The position numbers and the translations under genes were made by a program. From positions 1 to 62,678 of the forward strand of contig PMTF01000028.1 in NCBI GenBank assembly GCA_003167415.1: a DNA stretch of 62,678 nucleotides, read 5' to 3'. Positions 25,150 to 34,878 of the stretch are shown here, in pieces (within the stretch, counting starts at the first letter, position 1; every line of letters starts with the position of its first letter). The notes under the pieces were generated by a model. It did no database searches and had not been told where the DNA came from. It saw only the letters and a list, made by a program, of their open reading frames with translations. The DNA comes from Acidimicrobiaceae bacterium (GTDB lineage: Bacteria; Actinomycetota; Acidimicrobiia; Acidimicrobiales; RAAP-2).

Positions 25150-26088
25150 TTAGGCGAGCGCCGCGGAGGCGGCGGCGGCGTTGGCAGCCTTTTGCGCCAT
25201 GCGCTCAACGCCCTCGCCCAGCTTCGCCACGAACTCACTGAGGTCTTGACGGGCCTTTTCGGCCTCGGCGCTGAGTCCGGCCAGGTGTTCCACGTCCCAG
25301 AGTCCGAGTACGGGATCAAGCACGTCGCGCAAGAACTCCGGCAGTCCGTAAATGCCCTCGCGCGAGATGCGCACCGCGTGTCGAGTGAAATTCGGGATTC
25401 CGGTGCCGGGCATCGCGAATTCACGCACTTGCTTGGCGACCGCGATCATCATGGTGGAGGGGTCGATGGCGAAGGCCGCCAGCGTGAGGTCGCGGTAGAA
25501 GAGATAGTGCTTGGTTTCGTCACCGGCGATGAGACCGAGCACGTTGCGCCCGATCTTGTCGTCCTTGGGCAGTTTCGCACCGGTATTGCGGTGCGCGATC
25601 TGGGTGGCGCGCTCCTGGAACGAGACGTAGGCGATCAGTTCGGCCATGTCCCCGGGCTGAGGCACCTCGCCCTTTTTCATCTGAACCCGACGACCGTCCT
25701 CGAGCAAGGTGGGATCGATGCAGCGGCTGACGTGGACCCAGTCGCGCATGACCATGGCGTGGCGGTTCTCCTCCATCGTCCACTGGTGGTTCCAGTCCAG
25801 AATCGGGTGACCCTTGGGGGCGTGGGAGAGCAGGGTGTGCGTGTAGTACGGCAGGTTGTCCTCGGTGAGCAGGTTGACGTAGATCGCGCTGCGAACCCCG
25901 TCATTGAGCGGATACTGCGACGGTTCCCACGGCACCTCGGCGAAGTTCTCGCCGTCGCCCCAGTTGATCTGCTCGTGCGGATACCAGAGGCGAGGAGCCT
26001 CGAGGTGTCGGTTGTAAAGGCGCTCGACGTCGGGCGCAATTTCACAGACGAGATCGGTTCGGCTCTTCGGGGAACTCTTAAGGACCAT
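25150..26088 (-). CDS. Acyl-ACP desaturase (ferritin-like di-iron)
   Basis: The 312-aa protein has both di-iron motifs of stearoyl-ACP desaturases: EENRH at about 106-110 (WTMEENRHAM) and DETKH (LIAGDETKHYLFY). It is shorter than plant enzymes and resembles mycobacterial DesA1/DesA2. It would introduce a double bond into an acyl chain on ACP. ATG 26088 is taken as start with AAAGGTAG upstream. The Ala-rich end (AANAAAASAALA) is probably a flexible tail. Confidence 0.85.
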   Translation of the reverse strand: MVLKSSPKSRTDLVCEIAPDVERLYNRHLEAPRLWYPHEQINWGDGENFAEVPWEPSQYPLNDGVRSAIYVNLLTEDNLPYYTHTLLSHAPKGHPILDWNHQWTMEENRHAMVMRDWVHVSRCIDPTLLEDGRRVQMKKGEVPQPGDMAELIAYVSFQERATQIAHRNTGAKLPKDDKIGRNVLGLIAGDETKHYLFYRDLTLAAFAIDPSTMMIAVAKQVREFAMPGTGIPNFTRHAVRISREGIYGLPEFLRDVLDPVLGLWDVEHLAGLSAEAEKARQDLSEFVAKLGEGVERMAQKAANAAAASAALA

Positions 26089-26207
26089 CAACTACCTTTC
26101 GCCCACTCAAAAGGTGAGTTACGACTTAAGCGTAATACTCCACGAGATATGACAATTAGTTAACTTGTGATTCGCTGCACAAGGTCCCGAAGTATTCTCG
26201 GTGTCTC

Positions 26208-27494
26208 GTGAAACTGATTTCGACACTCGTTCCCGCCAATTTTCGTAGCGGTATCGCCGGACCCCTGCGCCGGTTCTACGTCGCCACGTTCGTGGCGGCC
26301 ATGGGCAGTGGACTGACCTACTCGCTCTTCGTGATTTACCTCCACAACGTGCGCGGTTTCTCGACCGACTTCGCCACGCTCCTGCTGTCGGCGTCGGCGA
26401 TCGTCGGAATCTGCACCAGTCCGATATGGGGAACGTTCACCGACCGGTTCGGACCTATTCGCGTCATCCTGGTCACCGTCGTCGCCGACGCCGCGTCACT
26501 GATCCTCTGGGCGCACGCCACCTCCGAGACGCAAGCGACGCTGGCAGCTCTCTTGCTCGCGCTCTTTGGTGGCGCTGGATGGGGAGCGGGTAGCACGTTG
26601 CTCTCTCGCATCGTCCCGTCCGAACACCGCCAACGGGCCTTCGGATTTAACTTCATGCTCTTGAATCTTGGTATTGGCTTCGGCCTTCTCGTGTCGGCGA
26701 GCATCGTCGACCTGCACGATCCGGAGTCCTTCGTCATCCTCTACATGTTCAACGCGGGTGTGACCTTGTTGGGCGGCTTGATCGTGCTCACCCTGCGCCG
26801 CTACGGCGGACCGATCAAAGAACTCCGGGACGACGCGAAGTTGAAGGCGGAGGGTTGGCGCGAGGTTATTCGAGATCGTCGACTACGACACTACGTGTTG
26901 GCTGCCGTCGTCTTGATGATCGGCGGCTACGGCTCCCAAGAGGCGGGCTACAGCCTCTTCGTGGTGAACGACCTGAAACTGCCGGTCCACGTCATCGGCG
27001 TCATCTTCTTCTTCAATACCACCACCATCGTGTGCTCGCAACTGTGGATTCTCAACCGGATCGAAGGCAAGAGTCGCACCAAAGTGATGGCGACGGTCGC
27101 CCTCGTGTGGTTCTTCTTCTGGGTGATCTTGGACAGCGCCCTCGCCCTGCCCAAGGTGCTCGCCATCGTGTCGCTGTGCGTCGCCATGGTCGTCTTCGCC
27201 GTCGGCGAGACGATGCTCTCCCCCGTGGGTCCGGCGTTGGTGAACGACATCGCTCCGGAGCATTTACGCGGCCGCTACAACGCGGCCGCCGGTCTGGCCT
27301 GGGGCCTGTCGGGCACGCTCGCGCCAGCGATCACGGCGTTCTACTTCAACGAACACCTGGGCAACTGGTGGCCGCTCGGCACGGGGCTCACTGCACTCGT
27401 AGGAGGCGGGCTGATGCTCCGGCTACGCCACCTCCTCAGCGCGAGCGAAGACGGTCGCGAGCCGCCATCGGCGACGTCAGCGATCGAGCCGTGA
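26208..27494 (+). CDS. MFS transporter
   Basis: The 428-aa protein starts at GTG and has about 12 membrane helices. The MFS signature GTFTDRFGPIRVILV after helix 2 and a similar loop KSRTKVMATVALV between the domains are visible. It resembles drug/efflux-type MFS members. It is followed without a gap by a two-domain acetyltransferase gene whose ATG overlaps its stop (TGATG). Confidence 0.85.
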   Translation: MKLISTLVPANFRSGIAGPLRRFYVATFVAAMGSGLTYSLFVIYLHNVRGFSTDFATLLLSASAIVGICTSPIWGTFTDRFGPIRVILVTVVADAASLILWAHATSETQATLAALLLALFGGAGWGAGSTLLSRIVPSEHRQRAFGFNFMLLNLGIGFGLLVSASIVDLHDPESFVILYMFNAGVTLLGGLIVLTLRRYGGPIKELRDDAKLKAEGWREVIRDRRLRHYVLAAVVLMIGGYGSQEAGYSLFVVNDLKLPVHVIGVIFFFNTTTIVCSQLWILNRIEGKSRTKVMATVALVWFFFWVILDSALALPKVLAIVSLCVAMVVFAVGETMLSPVGPALVNDIAPEHLRGRYNAAAGLAWGLSGTLAPAITAFYFNEHLGNWWPLGTGLTALVGGGLMLRLRHLLSASEDGREPPSATSAIEP

Positions 27495-28504
27495 TGAAGT
27501 TCGCGCGCATCGACGCGAATGACGACGCGCAATTCGAGGCGTGGTTCGGCGTCTTGCAACGCTCCGAACGAAACCGAGAGGGTGCGCCCGGCCAGGGTTG
27601 GCACCCCGATGAGTGGCGCGCTCGCTCCATTGACGAGACCGCGCCGAAGGTCTTTCGCCTGTACTCCTACGGTCCCTCGTTAGACCATCCGGTCGCGGTG
27701 GGGGCGCTCGAGGTCACGCGTGACGACAATCTGGCCTTCATCGAAGGAAGCCTCTTCGTCGATCCGACGGAGCGGCGACGAGGCTACGGCTCGGCGACGC
27801 TCGCCGAGCTCGAAGCGTGCGCGCGAGAGTTGCGGCGCCCGACCCTCGTCGTCTTCGTGATCGAAGGTTCGGGTGAGATCGGCGTCGGACCGAATCGATC
27901 CTTCGCCGCTCACCACGGCTATCGCGTCGCCGAAGAGAACGTCCGTCGCGACCTGGCCTGGCCCCGGCCGAAGGGCGAACTCGACCGGCTCTGGGATGAG
28001 TGGGTGGCCTGCGCCTCGGACTACGAGATCATCTGGTGGACCAACGCCACGCCCGAGGAACTCGTGGACGCCAGGGCGCATCTCTCGGCCATCATGCCGG
28101 CCGAAACACCGCACGTCGATATCGACGTCGAGGCCGAACACTGGAACGCCGAGCGGGTGCGACGCCACGAGGCGACGACCGATCAGATGGGTCGCGACCT
28201 TCTGGTGTCGGCGGCGCGACACCGCGCGAGCGGCGAACTCGTCGCCTACAGCGAACTGACCGTGTCGCGCGACCAGCCCCAGACGGCCTATCAGTGGGAC
28301 ACGTTGGTCGTCCGTCAACACCGAGGCCACCGCCTGGGCGGTCTCTTGAAGATCGCGACCATGCGCCTGCTCGAGGCCGGTCAGTACCCCACGGAGAAGA
28401 TCACCACGATCAACTCGACGTTGAACACTCCGATGATCGCGGTGAACGAGGCCCTCGGTGCGCGCGTGGCCGGTGCCATGGTGGCCTGGCGAAAAGACCT
28501 CTAA
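27494..28504 (+). CDS. Two-domain GNAT acetyltransferase
   Basis: Read from ATG 27494 (MKFARIDANDD), the 336-aa protein has two GNAT folds: the first with VDPTERRRGYGSATLAELEACA and the second with VVRQHRGHRLGGLLKIATMRLL, each having the R/Q-x-x-G-x-G/A acetyl-CoA loop. Tandem GNAT proteins include mycothiol synthase and antibiotic acetyltransferases; the sequence does not decide. Coupling to the MFS gene suggests that the two could act on one compound. Confidence 0.85.
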   Translation: MKFARIDANDDAQFEAWFGVLQRSERNREGAPGQGWHPDEWRARSIDETAPKVFRLYSYGPSLDHPVAVGALEVTRDDNLAFIEGSLFVDPTERRRGYGSATLAELEACARELRRPTLVVFVIEGSGEIGVGPNRSFAAHHGYRVAEENVRRDLAWPRPKGELDRLWDEWVACASDYEIIWWTNATPEELVDARAHLSAIMPAETPHVDIDVEAEHWNAERVRRHEATTDQMGRDLLVSAARHRASGELVAYSELTVSRDQPQTAYQWDTLVVRQHRGHRLGGLLKIATMRLLEAGQYPTEKITTINSTLNTPMIAVNEALGARVAGAMVAWRKDL

Positions 28505-29310
28505 AGAGTGATCGCCCTGGGGCCTTCGACAATCATCTCGTGCACCTCGTCGTAGTCCATGTGAAACGGACCGATCCAGCTTAAGAACCAGTCGACCCCG
28601 GCCATGGCCCACGGTGAAGGGTCATCGCCGATGGCGCCACTGACCACCACGTCGAAATGCTCCAAGTCGGCCCCTTCAACGGTCAGTCGTTGACGCAACT
28701 CCGCGACGTCATTGGGGTCCTTCATCTGAATCACGAAGACGCCACCGAAGTGCGCGGCGCGGCGAATGGGTACGGGATTCGGCCAGCGCGCGGCGAGCCA
28801 TATCGGTATGCCCCCGTCGCGCGCGGGCGTTGGTTGAAAGGTGACGTCGTCGGCTCGGTAGTGTTCGCCCAGGTGGTGCACGGACTGGCCCGAAAGAAGT
28901 CCGCTGAGCACGTCGAGTCCTTCACTCAGCGCGCGACCGCGCTCTTTCGCGTCGGTCATCTCGCCGAACTTGGACAGCTCACCGACGTCCCCGTCATCGC
29001 CAAGGCCGAATCCCAAGATCAGACGACCGCGCGAGAGGAGATCGAGGGTCACCGCTTGACGAGCTATGACCTGGGGCCGACGGCGTATGAGCGGCGTGAC
29101 CATCGCGCCTAGTTGAATCGTGGTCGTTCCCGACGCGATCGCCGCCAGAGCGATGTACGGATCGAGGATCTTGGTGACGCCCCCGTAGAGGAGGTGGTCC
29201 CAGAGGAATAGGCCGTCCCAGCCCGACGCCTCGGCGGCCCTGGCCAGGTCGACCAGTCGATGGGGATCGGCGACACCGTCAAAGGGCGGGAAGAAAAGGC
29301 CCTGACGCAC
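28501..29310 (-). CDS. LLM-class F420-dependent oxidoreductase
   Basis: The 269-aa protein has the luciferase-like monooxygenase barrel pattern: FFPPFDGVADPHRLVDLARAAEASGWDGLFLWDHLLYGG, then IQLGAMVTPLIRRRPQVIARQAVTLDLLSRGRLILGFG. F420-using actinobacterial members have this start. The substrate is unknown. Its end overlaps the stop of the GNAT gene. Confidence 0.85.
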   Translation of the reverse strand: MRQGLFFPPFDGVADPHRLVDLARAAEASGWDGLFLWDHLLYGGVTKILDPYIALAAIASGTTTIQLGAMVTPLIRRRPQVIARQAVTLDLLSRGRLILGFGLGDDGDVGELSKFGEMTDAKERGRALSEGLDVLSGLLSGQSVHHLGEHYRADDVTFQPTPARDGGIPIWLAARWPNPVPIRRAAHFGGVFVIQMKDPNDVAELRQRLTVEGADLEHFDVVVSGAIGDDPSPWAMAGVDWFLSWIGPFHMDYDEVHEMIVEGPRAITL

Positions 29311-29366
29311 GTCGAGTCACGGCTCCATTTCTATTCGTCGGAGCAGCGTTTCGGCGGGGCCGAAAA

Positions 29367-29822
29367 CTAGGACTTCTTGTTCTCCCACGGCACCTTTTCT
29401 CCGGACGCCTTGAAGAGTCGAAAAGCCAGGACCACTTGAACGACGCCGGCCAGAATCGTGAGGTACATCCCGAATTCCGGGCCGTAGCTGTAGCCGGCGA
29501 ATCCACCCTTGGGAATGGTGATCCAGCGAAGGATCACGATGATCGTCCCGAGCGCCGAAAGTCCGAGCACCGTGACGCCGGGACCGTAGGAGATCTTGGG
29601 CACGTTCGACCCCATGCGCAGCGCCGCCAGATAGCCCGCGGCGACGATGATGAGAATCGCCCCGATCCATCCGTAACCCGTGCTAAATCCACTGACCGAC
29701 GCGCTGTACGGTCCGCTGGACACGCCGTACCACGGTAAGAACAGGCAAATCAGTGTCAGAACGCCCATACCAACCACGATTCGGTCGGACGTGTCAAGTT
29801 TCTTGATATCGAATTGGGCCAT
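29367..29822 (-). CDS. Four-helix membrane protein, unknown
   Basis: Read from MAQFDIKKLDTSD, with a good AGGGGGAG upstream, the 151-aa product has about four hydrophobic helices (VVGMGVLTLICLFLPWYG, YGWIGAILIIVAAGYLAAL, GVTVLGLSALGTIIVILRW, YLTILAGVVQVVLAFRLF). The pattern FLPWYGVS near helix 1 is common in small actinobacterial membrane proteins. No function can be assigned. Confidence 0.65.
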   Translation of the reverse strand: MAQFDIKKLDTSDRIVVGMGVLTLICLFLPWYGVSSGPYSASVSGFSTGYGWIGAILIIVAAGYLAALRMGSNVPKISYGPGVTVLGLSALGTIIVILRWITIPKGGFAGYSYGPEFGMYLTILAGVVQVVLAFRLFKASGEKVPWENKKS

Positions 29823-29997
29823 TGGCTCCCCCTGGGTTTGAGTGCTCTTATAAATATCACATGGGGGGCGTCTCTGCACGGTTTTCCCACGCGTCTTGGT
29901 CGCGCGCTCTCTCGGCGTGACGCGAGCGTGAAAAAGTGAACAATATTGTCGACGATTACGGCATCTGCCGCGCTGGTCGGTCGTTACACTCAGCGTC

Positions 29998-30414
29998 GTG
30001 ACGGCCGGCTACTCGGGAACGCCCTTAGCGGGAAAGATCGGCATCAAAGAAGGCCATCGCGTGAGGTTGATCGGCGCGCCCCGGGAATGGTCCATCGACG
30101 ATCTGCCTTCGAACGTGAAGGTCTTTCGTCGACGGACGGCTTCGCCGGTGGAGGTCGCCATCGCGTTCTATGAAGACGCAGCGTCATTGATTCGAGCGAC
30201 GGGCACTCTTGCCGAAGTCATTACGCCCGACGGATCGCTGTGGATCGCGTGGCCCCGCCGAGCCGCGGGTCACCGATCTGACATCACGGACCACGTTGTG
30301 CGAAGCGCGGTCCTGCCCCTCGGCCTGGTGGACGTGAAGGTCGCCGCCCTCGACGAGAACTGGTCGGCGCTCAAGATGGTGTGGCGCAAGGAACTTCGCG
30401 CGAAGCTTCGGTGA
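29998..30414 (+). CDS. DUF3052-family protein
   Basis: The 138-aa product starts at GTG (MTAGYSGTPLAGKIGIKEGHRVRLIGAP) and matches the DUF3052 pattern: LPSNVKVFRR, ATGTLAEVITPDGSLWIAWPRRA, DHVVRSAVLPLGLVDVKVAALDENWSALKMVWRK. The family is small and cytosolic and its role is unknown. Confidence 0.85.
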   Translation: MTAGYSGTPLAGKIGIKEGHRVRLIGAPREWSIDDLPSNVKVFRRRTASPVEVAIAFYEDAASLIRATGTLAEVITPDGSLWIAWPRRAAGHRSDITDHVVRSAVLPLGLVDVKVAALDENWSALKMVWRKELRAKLR

Positions 30415-30423
30415 GCCAACGCG

Positions 30424-30915
30424 CTAGTTGCAGGCCGGATAGTTCTTGAGACCCCAGAAGTGGGCGACCGTGGAAGGAACGTCCTTCGCGCAGAGCGGGA
30501 ACCCCGGTGACCCGGTCATGACCCATTGGCCGGAGCCGACCTTGTTGAAGATTCCCATGTTGCCACCGTCTTGGAAGGAGACTTCGGCCTTGTAACTGGC
30601 CGGGAGGACGAGATTGAATGAGGCGATGGCCCAGTCGCGGTGATCGACGGCGTCGTAAGCGATGAGTGGCAGTTTCGGGCCGTGGAGCTGAATGACCTGG
30701 CCCCAGGTAATCCGATCGGTGCTGGTCATGTTCTTGTAGTGCAGCTTGAACTTCAAGAACGCCGCCTTCAACTGCGCCATGTTGGCCGGCGTCGCCTTAA
30801 TCGTGTGGGAGACCAACGGCGCCGCGCTGGGCGTCGACGGGTTGTTGTCGGTCACGACGAGAGCGACCACCACGATGAGCGCGGCCACCACGATACCCAG
30901 CAGAACTCGCTTCAT
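30424..30915 (-). CDS. Secreted hypothetical protein
   Basis: The 163-aa protein has an N-terminal signal/anchor helix (RVLLGIVVAALIVVVALVV), then a soluble domain with two Cys near the C-terminus (GFPLCAKD and NYPACN) that may form a disulfide. No family is recognised. The pattern GSGQWVMTGSPGFPLC resembles small secreted proteins of this lineage. Confidence 0.6.
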   Translation of the reverse strand: MKRVLLGIVVAALIVVVALVVTDNNPSTPSAAPLVSHTIKATPANMAQLKAAFLKFKLHYKNMTSTDRITWGQVIQLHGPKLPLIAYDAVDHRDWAIASFNLVLPASYKAEVSFQDGGNMGIFNKVGSGQWVMTGSPGFPLCAKDVPSTVAHFWGLKNYPACN

Positions 30916-30978
30916 ACGACGGAATGTAGTGCAATCGACGCCGCCAGAACGGACAGCTAGGAATTACTCGCCGCTCCC

Positions 30979-32640
30979 CTACGGGCCCTCGGTGCCGTTG
31001 GGACCGCACGAGCGCGGGTCCCACGGCTGCAACGCTTGGGTCACGTCGGTCGGTGCCGACAAGGAGTTGTCGTGCTTGACGGCCGACGGGTCGACCACCG
31101 TGATCTGCGTCACCGGCCTCGTCGTGGTGGTCGTCGCCGGGTGGTGGTGCTTACCCTTCAGCGTGGTGGTCGTCGCCGGTACTCGGCGCGGGGGGGCAAT
31201 GACGCTGACGTCCGAACCGGTTAGGACGGTAACGGTCGCGCCGGCGGTCATGTGACCGAGCGCCATCACGGCCGGTCCTTCGATGGTGTGCAGCACGGCT
31301 TGGGCCGCGGCGAGCGAGGCCTCGGAGTTGTTCGCGTGATACACCACGGTCTCTTCGCGCACGCCGAAGGGGGTGGCCGAAGCAATGCCGTGGATCACGA
31401 AACCGCGTCGACGGAGACCGGCCGCGACGACGTGGCCCTCATTCGCGACCCCTGATCCGTCCACCACCGAGACGGTGAAGGACGAAGCCTTAGGCAGGGG
31501 TTTGCCGTCCATCGTGTCGATGCCCGGTCCGACCTCCAAGAATCGATCGATCGTCTGGGTGACGCCGGGATCGATCGGGAACTCGACGTCGCCGTAGTAG
31601 TAGCCCTGGTAGAGGTACCCGCCGGCCGCCTGAACGAGCACGACCGGCACCGTCAATTCGGGCACTGACGACACCGAGATCCCGTGGAAATGTTCGGCGA
31701 GACTGAGCAGAGCACTGGTGGTAAGTCCCTGGTCAACGGTCAGATATCGCGCGACCGAGGTCGCTAGCCGCTGGTCGGTCAGAGGATTAGCGATCCCCTT
31801 GGCCTTGACGGCGTCGGCCAAGACCTTCAAGAACTCGTGGTCGCGTCGGATGCGCGCGAGATCCGACAACGCCTCCTGGGGCCAGGTGCGATAGTCCGTG
31901 CCTTGGCCGGGGAACCGGATTTGCAGGTGGCGAGCGCGCACCACTTGGAGCGCCCGTTTGCCGTTCAATTGAATGCAACCGGGAGTGCGCACGTACAGCT
32001 GAGAGTACGCGTCGAAGACGGACATCGGGAAGTACATCTTGATGCCGCCGAGTACGTTGACGACCTCGGCGAACGTGTCGAAGTTCAGTTCGACGTAGTG
32101 ATTGATCGGAATGCCGAAGTCCTCTTGGATCGCGGCCACGAGTTGCGACGGTCCGTTGTAGAGCGCGGCGTCGATCTTGTTCGCGCCGTCGATGCGCGCG
32201 TTGGGCACGAAGAGGTCGCGGGGTAGCGAGAGGATCGAAACCTGATTGGTCGACAAATTGAGGTGCAGGATCATGACCACGTCACTGTTGACGCCGGTCA
32301 CCCCCTGGGAGCAGAGTCCGTAGGCCTTGTTCTGCACCTTCAGTCCGCAGCGCGTCGTGGACCCGACCAACAAGATGTTCTCGGTGTTGTTGTAGGTCTG
32401 GGTCTCGGTCGAGACGTTGACGCGATGAATCAAGTGGTTGATGTACCAGTAGTCGCCGGCGACCGCGGCGACGATCACCACCACGACCGTGGCCAGAGTG
32501 ATGAGGATGATCCTCCCGCGCGAGCGCTTCACCCGCTGGCGATGGCGCGGACCGCCTTGACCGGCGTCCACGGCTTGACCGAGCGCTTCGAGTCGGGCCC
32601 CATTCGGGACGTGCGACGACGGAGGACCGGAATTGGACAT
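30979..32640 (-). CDS. LytR-CpsA-Psr family cell-wall glycopolymer ligase
   Basis: The 553-aa protein has an N-terminal cytosolic basic segment and one membrane helix (IILITLATVVVVIVAAVAG), then an extracellular LCP domain: NILLVGS, DVVMILHLN, SILSLPRDLFVPNARIDGANKIDAALYNG, ELNFDTFAEVVNVLGGI and RALQVVRARH. A LytR_C-type domain follows (SFTVSVVDGSGVANEGHVVAAGLRRRGF). The C-terminus has a TTTT-rich linker. LCP enzymes transfer undecaprenyl-linked polymers to peptidoglycan. Confidence 0.9.
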   Translation of the reverse strand: MSNSGPPSSHVPNGARLEALGQAVDAGQGGPRHRQRVKRSRGRIILITLATVVVVIVAAVAGDYWYINHLIHRVNVSTETQTYNNTENILLVGSTTRCGLKVQNKAYGLCSQGVTGVNSDVVMILHLNLSTNQVSILSLPRDLFVPNARIDGANKIDAALYNGPSQLVAAIQEDFGIPINHYVELNFDTFAEVVNVLGGIKMYFPMSVFDAYSQLYVRTPGCIQLNGKRALQVVRARHLQIRFPGQGTDYRTWPQEALSDLARIRRDHEFLKVLADAVKAKGIANPLTDQRLATSVARYLTVDQGLTTSALLSLAEHFHGISVSSVPELTVPVVLVQAAGGYLYQGYYYGDVEFPIDPGVTQTIDRFLEVGPGIDTMDGKPLPKASSFTVSVVDGSGVANEGHVVAAGLRRRGFVIHGIASATPFGVREETVVYHANNSEASLAAAQAVLHTIEGPAVMALGHMTAGATVTVLTGSDVSVIAPPRRVPATTTTLKGKHHHPATTTTTRPVTQITVVDPSAVKHDNSLSAPTDVTQALQPWDPRSCGPNGTEGP

Positions 32641-32717
32641 AGGTCGATTTTACCGATGCGACACCAAAAGTCGCGGAGATTGAACGAATCCTTAACGAAT
32701 CGAGTGCCTCTCGACGG

Positions 32718-34298
32718 TTAGATGGAGCGACCAGCGTTTTCCCAGTAGGGCTGTCGGAGTTTGCGCTTGAACATCTTGCCGGAATCCTCGCGCGGCAACG
32801 ATTCGTGGAACGTGACGACCTTGGGCACCTTGAATCCGGCGAGGTGACTTCGAACGTGCGCACGAATCTCGTCAGCGCTCAAGGTCGCTCCCTCATCGAT
32901 TTTGACGGCGGCCGCGATGGATTCGCCGTACTCGTCATCGGGAATGCCGAAGACCGCGCAGTCCGCGATGCCGCCGAGCTTCAAGAGGCAGGCCTCAATC
33001 TCGATCGGGTAGATATTGACGCCGCCCGAGATGATCATGTCGCGCGCCCGGTCACAGAGATACAAGAAGCCGTCGGCGTCGAGGAAGCCGATATCTCCGC
33101 AGGTGATGAGTCCGTCACGTTCGACTTCGGCACGCGCTTCGGATTGGCCGAAGTACGTGAAGTCCATATTGGCGCGCGCGCGAACGAAAACCTCGCCGGA
33201 CTCGCCCACCGGCACGGGTCCGTTTTCGTCGATCACGCGCACGTCACTCGACGGCAAGGGCCTTCCAACCGTGCCCGGGTGCGCGAGCCACTCCTCACTG
33301 GTGCAACCGGTGATGAATCCGACCTCGGTACTGCCGTAGAACTCGTCCACGATCGGTCCCAACCATTCGATCATCGCGCGCTTCACGTCCGGTGGACACG
33401 GCGCGGCGGTGTGTGAGATGTGGCGAAGCGACGACAGGTCGTAGCGGTTGCGTACCTCGAGTGGCAGTCGCAACAGCCGGACGAACATGGTCGGCACCAT
33501 ATACATCGACGAAATCCGGTGCCGCTCAATCATTGCGAGGAACTCCTCCGGGTCGAAGCGGTCCTCCAGCACGAGATACGCGCCGTACGCGCGCGCCGCC
33601 ACCAGTGCGTAGGCGTAGGGCGCCGAGTGATACATCGGTCCGGCGATGATCGAGCGCATGCCGGGCCACGCGCCGAAAAGCTTCGTCACTTCGGTCATGT
33701 AGTCAATCGCCTGGGACCCGTCGTTCGTGCCCGGGAGTCGGCGCACGCCCTTGGGGAAACCCGTCGTCCCGGAGGTATAGATCATCGCCAAGGGATCGCC
33801 CACGGTGGCGTCGTGAATCTCTTCGAATCCCTCGCGCCACGTCGACCATTCCGTGACGTCGCTCGGCAGCGTGGTGAGCGTGACGTCGATTTCGAACCGC
33901 TCGGCGATGCTCGCCGGCGTCGTAACGCCCAAAATCGTGACCGACGACGGCAACGCATGGCGAACGTGGTGCAGAAGGTCGGCGTGCGCCACGACGACGG
34001 CCGCTTTTGAGTCGCTTACGACGTAGGCGACCTCTTCGGCGCTGCTGTGCCAGTTGATCGGCACCGTGGCCGCGCCGAGCGCCGACGCCGCGAACGCCGC
34101 CTCGAAGAATTCGTGGTCGTTTCGCAGCAACAGCGCGACCGAACCACCGGATTCGACGCCGAGGGTACGAAGACCGGTAGCGGCTCGACGAGCGCGAGCC
34201 ATCAACTCGTCCAAGGATACGAAGACGTCGTCGCGTAAGACACCGGCAACCGTGTCCGCGTCGCTCTCGTAATCGATCGACTCTTCCGCCTGACTCAT
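32718..34298 (-). CDS. AMP-forming acyl-CoA synthetase
   Basis: Read from MSQAEESIDY, preceded by CGGGGGTAACG, the 526-aa enzyme has the ANL core MIYTSGTTGFPKGVRRL, EFYGSTEVGFITG, CGDIGFLDADGFLYLCDR and the catalytic Lys in EDSGKMFKRKLRQ. It belongs to the fatty-acid or bile-acid/steroid-type acyl-CoA ligase subfamily. Not obviously in an operon with other genes here. Confidence 0.9.
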   Translation of the reverse strand: MSQAEESIDYESDADTVAGVLRDDVFVSLDELMARARRAATGLRTLGVESGGSVALLLRNDHEFFEAAFAASALGAATVPINWHSSAEEVAYVVSDSKAAVVVAHADLLHHVRHALPSSVTILGVTTPASIAERFEIDVTLTTLPSDVTEWSTWREGFEEIHDATVGDPLAMIYTSGTTGFPKGVRRLPGTNDGSQAIDYMTEVTKLFGAWPGMRSIIAGPMYHSAPYAYALVAARAYGAYLVLEDRFDPEEFLAMIERHRISSMYMVPTMFVRLLRLPLEVRNRYDLSSLRHISHTAAPCPPDVKRAMIEWLGPIVDEFYGSTEVGFITGCTSEEWLAHPGTVGRPLPSSDVRVIDENGPVPVGESGEVFVRARANMDFTYFGQSEARAEVERDGLITCGDIGFLDADGFLYLCDRARDMIISGGVNIYPIEIEACLLKLGGIADCAVFGIPDDEYGESIAAAVKIDEGATLSADEIRAHVRSHLAGFKVPKVVTFHESLPREDSGKMFKRKLRQPYWENAGRSI

Positions 34299-34347
34299 CG
34301 TTACCCCCGCCGACGTCAACTGCCTCCACGGACGATAACGCAGTCCG

Positions 34348-34785
34348 ATGCCCTACGACCCACGAATCCCACGTCGACCGTTGCGTCGGCTCGTCGGAGT
34401 TCACCCGATTCGAGAAAGGTACATTGAGTTAATGGACGACAATTACCGGGACAAGGGAATCATCTGCAGAAACGACAATGTGGAGATTCGCCACTACTAC
34501 CTGTGGGGATCCAAGAGAGTGCCCTACAGCTCAATTGTCGCCGTCCAACGGGTGGCACTGACGGCGCTCAAAGGTCGATTGCGAATATGGGGAACCGCCA
34601 ATATGGATTACTGGGCCAACCTCGACACGAAGCGGTCGTCGAAGAATGAAGGCCTGGTCCTCGACCTTGGCAAGCGCGTCAAGCCGTTTATTACTCCTGA
34701 CGATCCCGACCGCGTCGAAACAATTCTTCGCGAACGCGCGGGACTCGGACCATCAGGACCAACGATTGCCGGCCCGTTCATTTAA
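34348..34785 (+). CDS. PH-domain-like hypothetical protein
   Basis: The 145-aa frame begins MPYDPRIP, but ATG 34432 (MDDNYRDKGIICRNDNVEIRHYYLWG) is a good alternative start of 117 aa and removes a basic, atypical leader. The core (KRVPYSSIVAVQRVALTALKGRLRIWG) resembles small bacterial PH-like folds. Function unknown. Confidence 0.55.
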   Translation: MPYDPRIPRRPLRRLVGVHPIRERYIELMDDNYRDKGIICRNDNVEIRHYYLWGSKRVPYSSIVAVQRVALTALKGRLRIWGTANMDYWANLDTKRSSKNEGLVLDLGKRVKPFITPDDPDRVETILRERAGLGPSGPTIAGPFI

Positions 34786-34878
34786 TCGACCGCGTTCCGG
34801 ACGTACCAGTGGGCAGAACGGTGCGCGGTTGACGGGCATCCATCGCCCGATCCAAGGGGCGCCGCTAGGGTGACCGCC

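Noticed and set aside
26855-27493. Long N-terminal extension of the GNAT frame
   Set aside because: It is an Arg-rich shadow frame over the MFS gene; ATG 27494 is coupled to the MFS stop.
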